A stretch of 24,260 nucleotides of DNA from UMGS1696 sp964621755 (GCA_964621755.1 CAZUPI010000036.1:1-24260), one strand, 5' to 3'. Counted from the stretch's first letter, positions 14,109-21,585 are shown. A program made the numbers and translations. The notes: generated from the sequence alone by a model not told the origin.

Positions 14109-15128
14109 ATGAAAACTGTATTTCGCTTTGTTTCCTGTCTTGCCGTCTGCGCCACTCTCCTGTCTATGACAGCTTGTGATGATAAAAAGGTTCTCGAAAG
14201 CTCTAAAGAGGACCAAACAGTCGTGATGACAATCGACGGCTTTGACGTTCCGCTGGAACTTTACCGCTATGTTGCGTTGAACTATAAAAAATCCTACGAA
14301 TCGGGCAAATCGCAGGACATTTGGCTGGGTGAATCCGGTACCGCCCTTCTCGCTGAACTGAATAAGGATGTGGAAGAGTCTCTCATCAAGCTGTATGCTA
14401 CCATGTCTCTTTGTGCAAACTATGATATCAGCATCGACGACGCTTTCATCACCGATTCACTTGATATCCAAATGGACGCGATTTATGAGGAATATGAGTA
14501 CGATTACGAAGCTTATGCGGAAATGCTTGCTCAATACAACATGAACGACAGCGTGTACCGCTTCATTATGCGAAACGATATTCTGGCAGAGGAGCTGCTC
14601 AACAAAATGATTACACTTGGTGAAATTCCGTCAGATGAGGAAACGCTGCGCAGTATCATAAACAGCAGCGAATTTATTCGAGTCAAGCAGATTCTTGTTG
14701 CCTCTGACAATGGGAACACCGATGAGGAAAATCTGACGCGTGCAAATGAGCTGCTTGAAATGCTCAAAAACGGTTCGGATTTTGACACTCTCGTGCAAAA
14801 ATACGGCGAAGATTTGTTTATGTTCAACAATGATGATGGCTATTATTTCGCAAAAGGCTGTATGTATGGAGAATTTGAGGACGCGGCCTTTCTGCTTGAT
14901 ATCGGAGAGGTCAGCGATATAATCAAAACAGATGCGGGATACAGCATTATCAAGCGCTATCCAAAGGAATCCGACTATATTGAGGCGCATTTCGAAGATC
15001 TGTGCAACAACTATATTGATGGATTGTATAATCTGGCCCTTGAAGAATATTCATCGGGGCTGACGGTTCAACCTACAGACAATCTGAAAAATTATTCAAT
15101 ATTCACACTTGCTGATACGGAAAAATAA
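14109..15128 (+). CDS. PrsA/PpiC-like peptidyl-prolyl isomerase lipoprotein
   Basis: Predicted extracytoplasmic foldase that helps secreted proteins fold. The 339 residues start with a lipoprotein signal peptide and lipobox LSMTAC (C23). An N-terminal helical chaperone region (about 40-190, SurA/PrsA-N-like) follows, then a parvulin-like domain (about 195-290). That domain is recognised by VKQILVAS, the NGSDFDTLVQKYGED helix and DIGEVSDIIKTDAGYSIIKR. The start at ATG 14109-14111 has GGGGA upstream; an in-frame ATG at 14037 would add residues before the signal peptide. It is followed after two bases by the next gene. The parvulin domain appears divergent, so isomerase activity is not certain. 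Confidence 0.88.
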   Translation: MKTVFRFVSCLAVCATLLSMTACDDKKVLESSKEDQTVVMTIDGFDVPLELYRYVALNYKKSYESGKSQDIWLGESGTALLAELNKDVEESLIKLYATMSLCANYDISIDDAFITDSLDIQMDAIYEEYEYDYEAYAEMLAQYNMNDSVYRFIMRNDILAEELLNKMITLGEIPSDEETLRSIINSSEFIRVKQILVASDNGNTDEENLTRANELLEMLKNGSDFDTLVQKYGEDLFMFNNDDGYYFAKGCMYGEFEDAAFLLDIGEVSDIIKTDAGYSIIKRYPKESDYIEAHFEDLCNNYIDGLYNLALEEYSSGLTVQPTDNLKNYSIFTLADTEK

Positions 15129-15130
15129 AA

Positions 15131-16372
15131 TTGAAATACTACAGAAGTAATTACTCCGGCAGCGCAAAGGTCAGAAGAGTGATGTTCCGCATCCTTTTTG
15201 TGATTATAGCTGCCGCAGTTATAACATTTTCGACCATTCTCCTTGGCAGTTACTTACAGAAAAAAGTGGCCGCGGCGGAAGCTATGCGTGCGACGTCCGA
15301 GCCCGCGCAGGAGCAAATCACGTCGCGGCCCAAGATTTCTGAAAATTCGGCATCCCAACGTTCGGTCTTTGGTGCGGGAATTGATGTGTCTCAATATTCG
15401 ACAGAAGATGAAGTGGTTGCCGCCGTCAATGCACTGGCAGAGCATTACAACACGGTCATTGTGAGGCTGAACAGCTCTGATGGTAATTTGTTGTATACTT
15501 CGCCGGCTCTTTGCAGTGCAGTACGCGTTCCCGTTCCCGAGCAGGATGATTGTCTTTCTCTTCTCCGCTCCGCTCTTACTGCGGCAAAATCGAAAAATCT
15601 CTACCTATGCGCCGTTTTCAACACATCGTTCGGCACCATGTCGAACGATACGGCAGCTCTCCTTGACGGTACGCTGTTTGCCGAGCTTGCCTCCTTTGGC
15701 GTAGATGAAATTTTGATATCCGGCGTCATAGAAGACGCCGAAAATATTCCCGCCGGGGAAATCGTGTCGTATCTCAACAGCTGCATGGCAATGACGGGTG
15801 GTTCATGTGCGATAGGACTTTCCATACCGGATGAGGTATTTTTGAACTTCTCAAACGCTAAAAACATTGAGACGATTGCGTCTTCTGTCGATTTTACAGC
15901 TATTGATATGACAATCCCGAATGCGGCAGAGCCTGCTGATGTGTACGAACAAGTCACAGAAGACGTTACTTCCCTTTACGGCAGCTTCAGTATTTACAAC
16001 ATGCGCGTGGTCTTGTCCACCTCTGACAGCTCGTTGCTCGCAGCGCAGTATACAGCACTATGTGACTGCGATATAACAAACATTTGCTTTACCGGCACAA
16101 TTCTTCCATCTTCACTGAATTATGCCGTTGAAACCAGCACTCCCGAGGCTATACCTGACGATATTCCAGCAGAAACAGAAGTTCCTGTTGGAGAACATTC
16201 CAACCCGTATGCAAATGGAGTCATCTCTGACGATTCAAATGAATCGAAGGACCTTTCCCCTGAGGAGAATAGCTTCGACAATTCCGACGGGGGAAGCTAC
16301 AATTACAGCTATCATGTAGGCGACTCATGGTATACAGATGAAAACGGTAACAAAGTAAAACCATGGTATTAA
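15131..16372 (+). CDS. Membrane-anchored extracytoplasmic protein, possible TIM-barrel domain
   Basis: A 413-residue protein with a basic N-terminus and one membrane segment (about 20-43), so most of it lies outside the cell. Residues about 75-335 show alternating strand/helix stretches (GAGIDVSQYST, NTVIVRLNS, LYLCAVFN, VDEILISGV, CAIGLSIP, DFTAIDMTIP, MRVVLSTS) resembling a TIM-barrel glycosidase-like fold of the DUF4015 type. No catalytic pair can be pointed to. The C-terminal 80 residues are acidic, Ser/Pro/Asn-rich and probably disordered, ending HVGDSWYTDENGNKVKPWY. The start TTG at 15131 follows the previous stop by two bases. GTG 15179 or ATG 15182 are alternatives. It is in one operon with the foldase lipoprotein and the next gene. 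Confidence 0.75.
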   Translation: MKYYRSNYSGSAKVRRVMFRILFVIIAAAVITFSTILLGSYLQKKVAAAEAMRATSEPAQEQITSRPKISENSASQRSVFGAGIDVSQYSTEDEVVAAVNALAEHYNTVIVRLNSSDGNLLYTSPALCSAVRVPVPEQDDCLSLLRSALTAAKSKNLYLCAVFNTSFGTMSNDTAALLDGTLFAELASFGVDEILISGVIEDAENIPAGEIVSYLNSCMAMTGGSCAIGLSIPDEVFLNFSNAKNIETIASSVDFTAIDMTIPNAAEPADVYEQVTEDVTSLYGSFSIYNMRVVLSTSDSSLLAAQYTALCDCDITNICFTGTILPSSLNYAVETSTPEAIPDDIPAETEVPVGEHSNPYANGVISDDSNESKDLSPEENSFDNSDGGSYNYSYHVGDSWYTDENGNKVKPWY

Positions 16373-16375
16373 TTT

Positions 16376-17413
16376 ATGTCAGAACTTCCTTGCTTAATAT
16401 TTTCCGATGATGTTCGGCTATGCGATCAATCTGGTGTTGTTGAAATTTTACCCAAATTCAAAGAGTTTTCTGTACTCGAAACGGCCTTCTTCACTTCGCT
16501 GCGACGCGGCGACCGCGTGAAATTCAAAGAATTCTGCAGCGCTTCGCTCAGTACAGACAATGACGCGTTGAATTACAAAATTTTCCAGCTAATCGGATTT
16601 CCGCCGTTCAGATTTGCTTTCTGCGAGAAAAATTTCGCAAGCAGTACATGTCTGAACGTTGTATTTTTAGCCGTCAATATGGCGCAGCTTTATCCTCTGA
16701 TGTCTCCTGCTTCTGTGTACTATACAACCGTGACGGGACAGATTATCAGTGAGCTTTTGCTGTTAGCAGGTTCAGAGCGTGCCACCTATCTCTCCCCCGA
16801 GACGCTGCTTGTGACAAGACACATCCCGACAGTGGCTCGTTCTTTGCTGTCGCCGAACGATAAGAGAAAGCCATGTGATATCGGGCGCATAACCGAAATC
16901 ACGCTGAAAAAGCTCAAAGAAATACCGATGTTCATGAATACGGAAATCACGTACAGTATGAAAAACACGGAATATCTGAATGGAAATCCCTTGATAATAG
17001 AACTGCACGCGGAAATATATGTCCATATTCTGACATCGGTTATTGCAATTGTAGCGACAATTTCGAAAAACCACGTCATAGAGGCTGAGATATTGCCCTT
17101 CGCACTTTCCGCCGAGGTGAAAATTTCGACTAAAGCACAAAGCATCAGCGATTTTCGGAATGATTTTGGCAATCTAAATTCGCTGGCAAAGTCCGGCTCC
17201 GCGAATGAGAATCTGGCGGAAATTGCATCTGTGCTTACGTATATCGTCGGAATTGACACCTCGGTAACGGCTGATTACAGAACGGAAACCGTCGCCGTAA
17301 CGCTCAATCTCACACCGGAAAGCCAAAAGCCGGGATTCAAGTACCGCAATCCGTACGAATCGGTCGACACGGTGCTCTCGGAATTTCTCAATCTTTTGCG
17401 GCTTCTGGGATGA
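16376..17413 (+). CDS. Unknown protein, possibly histidine-kinase-like
   Basis: A 345-residue protein with no signal peptide and no family I can name. It starts at ATG 16376, three bases after the previous stop and without its own ribosome binding site, so translation is probably coupled. The middle (about 200-330) has a helix followed by strand-like segments (ELHAEIYVHILTSVIAIVA, HVIEAEILPFALSAEV, TVAVTLNLTPE). These faintly recall an ATPase domain of histidine kinases that has lost its glycine boxes. This is a weak resemblance by eye. Its stop is three bases from the stop of the convergent gene, within a 17-base palindrome. Confidence 0.7.
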   Translation: MSELPCLIFSDDVRLCDQSGVVEILPKFKEFSVLETAFFTSLRRGDRVKFKEFCSASLSTDNDALNYKIFQLIGFPPFRFAFCEKNFASSTCLNVVFLAVNMAQLYPLMSPASVYYTTVTGQIISELLLLAGSERATYLSPETLLVTRHIPTVARSLLSPNDKRKPCDIGRITEITLKKLKEIPMFMNTEITYSMKNTEYLNGNPLIIELHAEIYVHILTSVIAIVATISKNHVIEAEILPFALSAEVKISTKAQSISDFRNDFGNLNSLAKSGSANENLAEIASVLTYIVGIDTSVTADYRTETVAVTLNLTPESQKPGFKYRNPYESVDTVLSEFLNLLRLLG

Positions 17414-17423
17414 TAATCATCCC
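17407..17423. repeat. Palindrome spanning two convergent stop codons
   Basis: GGGATGAT (17407-17414) and ATCATCCC (17416-17423) form a perfect inverted repeat with one central base. It contains the TGA stops of both the plus-strand gene (17411-17413) and the minus-strand gene (17417-17419). It may act as a small bidirectional terminator, although no T-run follows on either strand. Confidence 0.5.
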
Positions 17424-17980
17424 GCTATAAGTACCAGTGCGAGAAGCAGAAGCTCAATGCTCGTTCCCTCCGAGGCAATAAGAAGCATGACAAGAACAAT
17501 GATGAGCTCCTCTCTGCCAAATTTTCCATGCAGACTTTTAAACAGCGCCTCCAATGCTCGGATGCTGTTTCCAAACGGCATAACTCCAGTCTGTTGTACG
17601 TCACTCTTGCCATTCTCCCCGCGAGTAGAATCGTCTGTACAGGATACGGTGTCGTCTTTTCTCCCTTCGAATGGCGTGACCTCGTTCTCTTCCGGTTCCT
17701 CATATGGTTCCAATTGAGATTCTTTGAATTGCCCCGGTATTTCCTCAGCCGCTTGATGGTTTTCTGCTTTTTTTTCAGTATGGTATGATTCTCTGCTCCT
17801 GCGGGGCATCATTGTAATATCATCCTCTGCTTCGTGCATTTTGACATTGGTGGTATCGGAAAAAGCGTTCCCGTCGTATCCCGGCGGAGGATTATACCTC
17901 ACACCGCTGTGGTTCGGTCTTCCATAGTTACGCGTATAAATATCAGCACCTCCCCTCACTGACGAATGCTGTATCATCAT
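17417..17980 (-). CDS. Unknown protein with disordered body and hydrophobic C-terminus
   Basis: A 187-residue protein whose first ~130 residues are polar, low-complexity and acidic (EEPEENEVTPFEG), with two Pro/Gly/Tyr-rich stretches near the start. The last ~35 residues are strongly hydrophobic: LIIVLVMLLIAS, then LLLLALVLIAG. This looks like a hairpin or short membrane-associated tail. The ATG overlaps the stop of the preceding gene (ATGA) without an obvious ribosome binding site, implying coupling. It is the last gene of a three-gene set of small proteins. Sporulating Clostridia carry many lineage-specific small proteins of this look, but no function can be assigned. Confidence 0.7.
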   Translation of the reverse strand: MMIQHSSVRGGADIYTRNYGRPNHSGVRYNPPPGYDGNAFSDTTNVKMHEAEDDITMMPRRSRESYHTEKKAENHQAAEEIPGQFKESQLEPYEEPEENEVTPFEGRKDDTVSCTDDSTRGENGKSDVQQTGVMPFGNSIRALEALFKSLHGKFGREELIIVLVMLLIASEGTSIELLLLALVLIAG

Positions 17981-18435
17981 TTATTATTCATTTTGGTGAT
18001 ACCCTCAATCCCTTGCAGCGCTTCCATCACATCGGTTATCTGCATTACGGACACGCATCGGTCGATAATCTCGCACCGGTTGGAGTTTAAATATGGTTTC
18101 AAGGCTGACATGAGCTTTTCGGCGCGCGATTTGTCATATTTTTTGGGCAGTGGTGGCGCGGATACTTTTTGCGCTTCTGGCGCGGAAGACGTCGGTGTGT
18201 CGCTGTCAGATGTTTGTGTGGCTTGGTCGGGACCAGATGATGAAGCAGATGAGGAGTCTCCAAGAAAGGGTTTGAGCATGGATACCACCTCTGGGAGGTG
18301 GGACAGCATATCATTGGTCGTAACCTCGGATTGTGTGCCCGCCTCGGTACCGCGCAATTCGTTCACGATTCCTGCAAACTCGGGATTTTTCATGATTTTC
18401 TCGACCATGGACGAGATATCTTCTGTTCCTGGCAT
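17977..18435 (-). CDS. Unknown small protein with conserved-looking C-terminal helix
   Basis: A 152-residue soluble protein: an N-terminal helical part (about 5-60, ISSMVEKIMKNPEF...LPEVVSMLKPFLGD), a Ser/Thr/Pro-rich linker (60-100), and a C-terminal block, RAEKLMSALKPYLNSNRCEI, continuing IDRCVSVMQI. The repeated pattern LKPFLG/LKPYLN suggests two related helical units. ATG 18433-18435 has GGAG seven bases upstream. It lies two bases after the upstream gene and overlaps the next by four. I recall similar small proteins from other Clostridia, but no function is known to me. Confidence 0.7.
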   Translation of the reverse strand: MPGTEDISSMVEKIMKNPEFAGIVNELRGTEAGTQSEVTTNDMLSHLPEVVSMLKPFLGDSSSASSSGPDQATQTSDSDTPTSSAPEAQKVSAPPLPKKYDKSRAEKLMSALKPYLNSNRCEIIDRCVSVMQITDVMEALQGIEGITKMNNK

Positions 18436-18437
18436 AA

Positions 18438-18665
18438 TCAATCTCCATTCTTGTATATGTCCACGAGGTAGGTTATCCTCTCTATGTCATCGTCCGTGAC
18501 TTCTTTGAGAACGTTTCGGATTTTGTGCAGAGTTTTTTCGTCAATCTGACTCATCTGCTTGCCCGAAACGTTGACGCCTGAGCTTGACATGACGATTTTC
18601 AGCATGACAAGCAGCTTATCGTCCGGCATCTCAAGCATTTTATCAATAACGCTTTTATTAATCAT
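18438..18665 (-). CDS. Unknown 75-residue helical protein
   Basis: First gene of the three-gene minus-strand set. The 75 residues start MINKSVIDKMLEM; they are acidic, apparently all-helical, and lack cysteines or a membrane segment. ATG 18663-18665 has AGGAGG nine bases upstream, which fixes the start; an in-frame ATG at 18692 would cover that site. A TATAAT at 18697-18702 on the minus strand may be the -10, with only a poor -35. Function unknown. Its consistent spacing with the next two genes suggests one complex or pathway. Confidence 0.72.
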   Translation of the reverse strand: MINKSVIDKMLEMPDDKLLVMLKIVMSSSGVNVSGKQMSQIDEKTLHKIRNVLKEVTDDDIERITYLVDIYKNGD

Positions 18666-18696
18666 ACGGTCTGGCCTCCTTTTCCTCTTCAATTAC

Positions 18697-18702
18697 ATTA
18701 TA
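18697..18702 (-). promoter_or_regulatory. Possible -10 of the three-gene set
   Basis: TATAAT on the minus strand, 31 bases before the first ATG of the set. The -35 region reads GTGTCA/TGTCAA and is weak, so it may need an activator or another sigma factor. The divergent phosphodiesterase gene starts 46 bases away. Confidence 0.4.
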
Positions 18703-18748
18703 TTTCAAAGCAGCGGTTTTGACACATCTGAATTTTTTGGGAGTTTAT

Positions 18749-19264
18749 ATGAAAATTTTAGCTTTTTCCGATATTCACGGCAACAAAATACGTATGAGCG
18801 AGGCGATAAGAACGCATATCGCGCACGGCGGTGTTGACCGTGTATTTTTCCTTGGCGACGGAGTAGATGATGCTATCGCGATTATGGACAAGTTTTCTGA
18901 CATTCCCTTTGATTATGTGTATGGCAACTGTGATGAATTTTATCTTTCCTTTGCGCAGCGTGAATTTATTGTGACCGAAAAGCTCGTTGAGGTCGGGGGG
19001 ATTAGATTTCTGCTCGCGCACGGTCACAAACTGTTCGTAAAAACGCAGCACCAGTTTGCGGCTGATTATGCAATCCAGAAAAAAGCCGATGTACTTGTGT
19101 ATGGCCACACGCATATAGCGGAGGACACGGTTATCAACGGAAAGAACGGCGGCAGTGTACGTATGATAAATCCAGGTTCATGCGGTCCGTATTATAACCC
19201 GACTTACGCGGTACTGAATATTGAAAAACACAATTTAGTATGTGGATTTGGACAAGCGAGATAA
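18749..19264 (+). CDS. YfcE/MJ0936-family metallophosphoesterase
   Basis: Calcineurin-like phosphodiesterase, likely acting on phosphodiesters with two metal ions in the cytoplasm. The 171 residues show all family metal-binding blocks: SDIHGN (D8, H10), LGDGVDD, GNCD, AHGHK and GHTH, followed by NPGSCG. ATG 18749-18751 is preceded by GGGAG at about six bases; ten extra upstream codons (from 18719) are unlikely because that would overlap the ribosome binding site. It is divergent from the small-protein trio. The natural substrate is not deducible. A remnant RAMP gene follows directly. Confidence 0.92.
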   Translation: MKILAFSDIHGNKIRMSEAIRTHIAHGGVDRVFFLGDGVDDAIAIMDKFSDIPFDYVYGNCDEFYLSFAQREFIVTEKLVEVGGIRFLLAHGHKLFVKTQHQFAADYAIQKKADVLVYGHTHIAEDTVINGKNGGSVRMINPGSCGPYYNPTYAVLNIEKHNLVCGFGQAR

Positions 19265-19296
19265 ATAATGAAATATCGACGGGAGAAGCCTTTTGA

Positions 19297-19791
19297 AGAA
19301 GCTCCTCCCGAATAAAAAACGGCACGCCGCACAGCGAGCCGACAAAAAATCCGATTCCGATTCTGCTTCTGAAGATCCTTCCAGGAGTGCATTTCGAGTT
19401 CCGTTTCGCACTGAAGGACGGGATCCTCACGGTTGCGGAAAAGACAAGCCTGTTCGAAACGATGCTGACGCTGTTCGGCGCGGGCGCAAAGACGAATGTC
19501 GGCTACGGACAGCTGGTCCGTGCGAATGAATACCGTCCACCTCAGATCGTACGGACCGCGTTCCCTGCGGGGGCAGGCGGAAATCAGACGAATTTCAACA
19601 ACAATCGTAACAACAACCACAACAACCGAAATCCGCGCGCGACGGCAGCCCGGACATCGGCAAACTCGAATCAGGTACGCTGTCCGCACTGCGGTAAAAT
19701 GACGTGGATTCGTTACCAGAACGGAAATCTCCGGAAAACGTGCAGCAACCCCGACTGCTGTCAGCCGTTGGATTTCACAAGTCTGCTATAA
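19297..19791 (+). pseudogene. 5'-truncated CRISPR RAMP (Cmr6-like) remnant with zinc-ribbon tail
   Basis: An open frame of 164 codons with no proper start; an in-frame TGA lies at 19294-19296. It reads TPHSEPTKNPIPILLLKILP, then GVHFEFRFAL, and reaches GAGAKTNVGYGQL, the glycine-rich loop typical of RAMP proteins. The order NPIP...PG..FEFRF...GAGAKTNVGYG matches the C-terminal half of type III-B Cmr6 as I know it. After this comes an Asn-rich linker (about residues 90-115 of the frame) and a putative zinc ribbon CPHCG...CSNPDCC. The first possible start, GTG 19387, lacks a spaced ribosome binding site. Most of the N-terminal RAMP is missing and no other cas gene or CRISPR array is nearby, so it is probably decayed. 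A recycled 134-residue protein from GTG 19387 cannot be excluded. Confidence 0.6.
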
Positions 19792-19914
19792 TTGCCGGAA
19801 ATTGCTTTCACGCAGTTTCAAACCACAAAAAGGAGCAATCTTCAAACTGCTCAAAAAATTTGTAAAATCCATGTAAAAAATGATGCGACAGGCCAGATTA
19901 TTTTTTTAAAGTGC

Positions 19915-19943
19915 TTGACAATCTGTTGCTTTTATGTTATAAA
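19915..19943 (+). promoter_or_regulatory. Promoter of the LamG-like protein gene
   Basis: TTGACA (19915-19920), 17 bases, then TATAAA (19938-19943). Just after the likely start lies a 7-bp inverted repeat, TAGTATT (19953-19959) with AATACTA (19970-19976), which could be an operator or a 5' mRNA stem. Confidence 0.7.
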
Positions 19944-20006
19944 TGTAACAAATAGTATTGAATTTATTTAATACTACTATTACAATATAAAAGGCGGTAT
20001 AATTCC

Positions 20007-20975
20007 ATGAAAAAACTCCTCACGCTTGCCCTTGCCGCTGTCATGACAGTATCCATTCTCCCCATGACAGCTGCTGCGGAAGAAACCATCGTAACCGACG
20101 GCCTGTTCGCGTACTATGACGGCGCAAACAACACAGGCGAAGGTCAGAACAAAGAAACCGATGTCTGGAAAGACCTCTCCGGCAATGGTCTCGACTTCGA
20201 TGTCGACATCGACGACACTAACTACTGGACTGACAACTCCTTCCATGCTGACTCCGCGTACAATTATTTTCCGGACGAAATCGTTGAACTCGTAGACAGC
20301 GATAAGTTTACAGTGGAAATCGCGCTTGGCGAACTGGAATGTCCCGGAACCTCCTACATCTCTTTCATTATTTCCGATAACGACAACTTCTCCCTGTTCA
20401 TCCGCACCGACGGAGACTACATTGAATTCAAGGGCAGCGACAACGCACGTCCGAAGGTAACCGGCGGCGAAGACTATGCAAACGCTTCGACCATCGCAAT
20501 CACCTTCGACGTTGACGGTGACATCTGCATGTATGTAGACGGCGAATGCATCGATTCCACAATAGCTACTGAAAACATTGTTGCGGACAGCCTCTTTCTC
20601 GGTCACTACGACATAAGCCGCAACTGGCTAGGCGACGTTTACAGTATCCGTTTCTATGACCGTGCGCTGACTGCTGAAGAAATCGCACAAAACGCTGCTG
20701 CTGACAATGCAAAGTACCGTACTGCAGCAACCGAAGAGACTCCTGCTGAAGAAGTAGTAGAAGAAACTCCCGTTGTGGAAGAAACACCTGTAGAAGAACC
20801 TGCAGAAGCAGTCGAAGAAGCTCCTGTTGTGGAAGAACCCGCCGAAGAAATCGTTGAGACTGTAGCAGAAGTCGAAAGCGTGGAAGAAGCTCCGCAGACC
20901 TTCGACATGGGCATCATTGCCGCGCTTGCCGCAGTTGTTTCCGCAGCAGGTTACGCAATCACCAAGAAGAAATAA
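20007..20975 (+). CDS. Secreted LamG/concanavalin-like protein with C-terminal anchor
   Basis: A 322-residue surface protein. The signal peptide (1-24) ends TAAA before EE. Residues about 28-232 look like a LamG/concanavalin-type jelly roll: GLFAYYDGANN, VWKDLSGNG, FTVEIAL, IAITFDVDGDICMYVDGE, WLGDVYSIRFYDRALTAEEI. The acidic Pro/Glu/Val linker (about 240-294) is built of degenerate EETPVVEE/EEPAE repeats. The C-terminus is PQTFD (296-300), a hydrophobic segment, and KKK. This has the layout of a cell-wall sorting signal but lacks LPxTG. LamG domains often bind glycans or proteins, so a role in surface adhesion is inferred. The ribosome binding site is AAAGGCGG. Codon use resembles highly expressed genes (many GAA, GAC, TTC). 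Confidence 0.85.
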   Translation: MKKLLTLALAAVMTVSILPMTAAAEETIVTDGLFAYYDGANNTGEGQNKETDVWKDLSGNGLDFDVDIDDTNYWTDNSFHADSAYNYFPDEIVELVDSDKFTVEIALGELECPGTSYISFIISDNDNFSLFIRTDGDYIEFKGSDNARPKVTGGEDYANASTIAITFDVDGDICMYVDGECIDSTIATENIVADSLFLGHYDISRNWLGDVYSIRFYDRALTAEEIAQNAAADNAKYRTAATEETPAEEVVEETPVVEETPVEEPAEAVEEAPVVEEPAEEIVETVAEVESVEEAPQTFDMGIIAALAAVVSAAGYAITKKK

Positions 20976-21133
20976 GAGATTTCTCTACATAAATAAACTA
21001 TCGCAGAACAGTTCAGCAAATACAAATCATAACCACCAGTAAACTGGTGGTTTGGACTGCCCCTAGAAGGGGCCAACACTGTGCTGACCCCTGTAAGGGG
21101 TATCGAAGTTTGACATCGCATCAATATCTCGGG

Positions 21134-21160
21134 CAGCCGCTTTAAGCGGCTGTTCTTTTT
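21134..21160 (+). terminator. Terminator-like hairpin inside the IS200 element
   Basis: CAGCCGC (21134-21140) pairs with GCGGCTG (21146-21152) and is followed by TTCTTTTT. Its orientation would stop transcription entering the tnpA remnant from the LamG-like gene side, a common protective arrangement in IS200 elements. Confidence 0.6.
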
Positions 21161-21163
21161 GCC

Positions 21164-21408
21164 TTACTTATTCTTGGCACCCGTGAACGGGTCTATATAC
21201 TCTTTCATACTGATCTGATCGTGAGCGTAATCCTCTTCCAGCTGGTTTCGTATGTACTCCTTAATGATCTTCTCATTCTTTCCGACCGTATCCACATAGT
21301 ATCCTCTACACCAAAATGTCCTGCTTCCATATTTATACTTCAAATTTGCATGCCGATCGAAAATCATCTGTAACTTGAGTGAGCTGTGTGCTTTACTTCA
21401 TTTTTCAC
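21164..21408 (-). pseudogene. tnpA: IS200-family transposase TnpA, internal deletion
   Basis: GTG 21406-21408, with AGGAGG eight bases upstream, begins the true N-terminus (KNEVKHTAHSSYR) but runs into TGA at 21364-21366. The C-terminal part continues in another frame from 21367: RGYYVDTVGKNEKIIKEYIR with the putative catalytic Tyr in EYIRNQ, ending YIDPFTGAKNK. About 80 codons between these parts, including the HUH metal-binding motif, are missing. The product cannot be an active transposase. It could be mobilised only by a related enzyme acting in trans. Confidence 0.85.
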
Positions 21409-21530
21409 GGTAAAAACCTCCTGTTGTTTTAGTGATGCGGCTGCCAAACCACCACTATTATACCATGAGGTTTTTATACTTTGCTGAAGCTCTTTATCTC
21501 CCCCGGTAGAACCGGGGGTTTATTTACGCT

Positions 21531-21585
21531 AAAGCAACAAAGCAACCGGACTCCCCCCTGAAGGGGATAGTCCGGTTGTTGCTTT
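21531..21585. repeat. Long bulged hairpin beside the IS200 element
   Basis: CAACCGGACT (21543-21552) pairs with AGTCCGGTTG (21569-21578), and AAAGCAA (21531-21537) pairs with TTGCTTT (21579-21585) across a five-base bulge. An inner CCCC/GGGG pairs around TGAA. It may be the original terminator of the LamG-like gene, now separated from it by the IS200 insertion. Confidence 0.5.

Larger units (their letters stand above)
21031..21518 (-). mobile_element. IS200/IS605-type element, internally deleted
   Basis: The extent is inferred from end hairpins flanking a transposase remnant. On the minus strand the 5' hairpin is CCCCCGGT-TCT-ACCGGGGG (21500-21518) and the 3' hairpin AACCACCAG-TTTA-CTGGTGGTT (21031-21052). 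They share the pattern CCnCCnGTTnTACnGGnGG, as expected for left and right ends recognised by a Y1 transposase. Between the gene and the 3' end are further hairpins at 21059-21073, 21087-21101 and 21134-21152. At about 490 bases it is shorter than an intact IS200 by roughly the missing transposase segment. Exact ends and target tetranucleotide are not resolved. Confidence 0.72.

Noticed and set aside
19204..19689. Minus-strand frame opposite the RAMP remnant
   Set aside because: Arg/Val-rich antisense product without motif or start signal, while the plus frame matches a known family.
19821..19870. GAGCA/TGCTC hairpin with a minus-strand T-run
   Set aside because: Resembles a weak minus-strand terminator, but no minus-strand gene ends here and the stem is only five base pairs.
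21031..21101. Tandem short hairpins that could be read as a CRISPR array or guide-RNA scaffold
   Set aside because: The repeats differ in sequence and spacing and there are no spacers. They are better explained as the 3' end of an IS200-type element; no tnpB or iscB is present.
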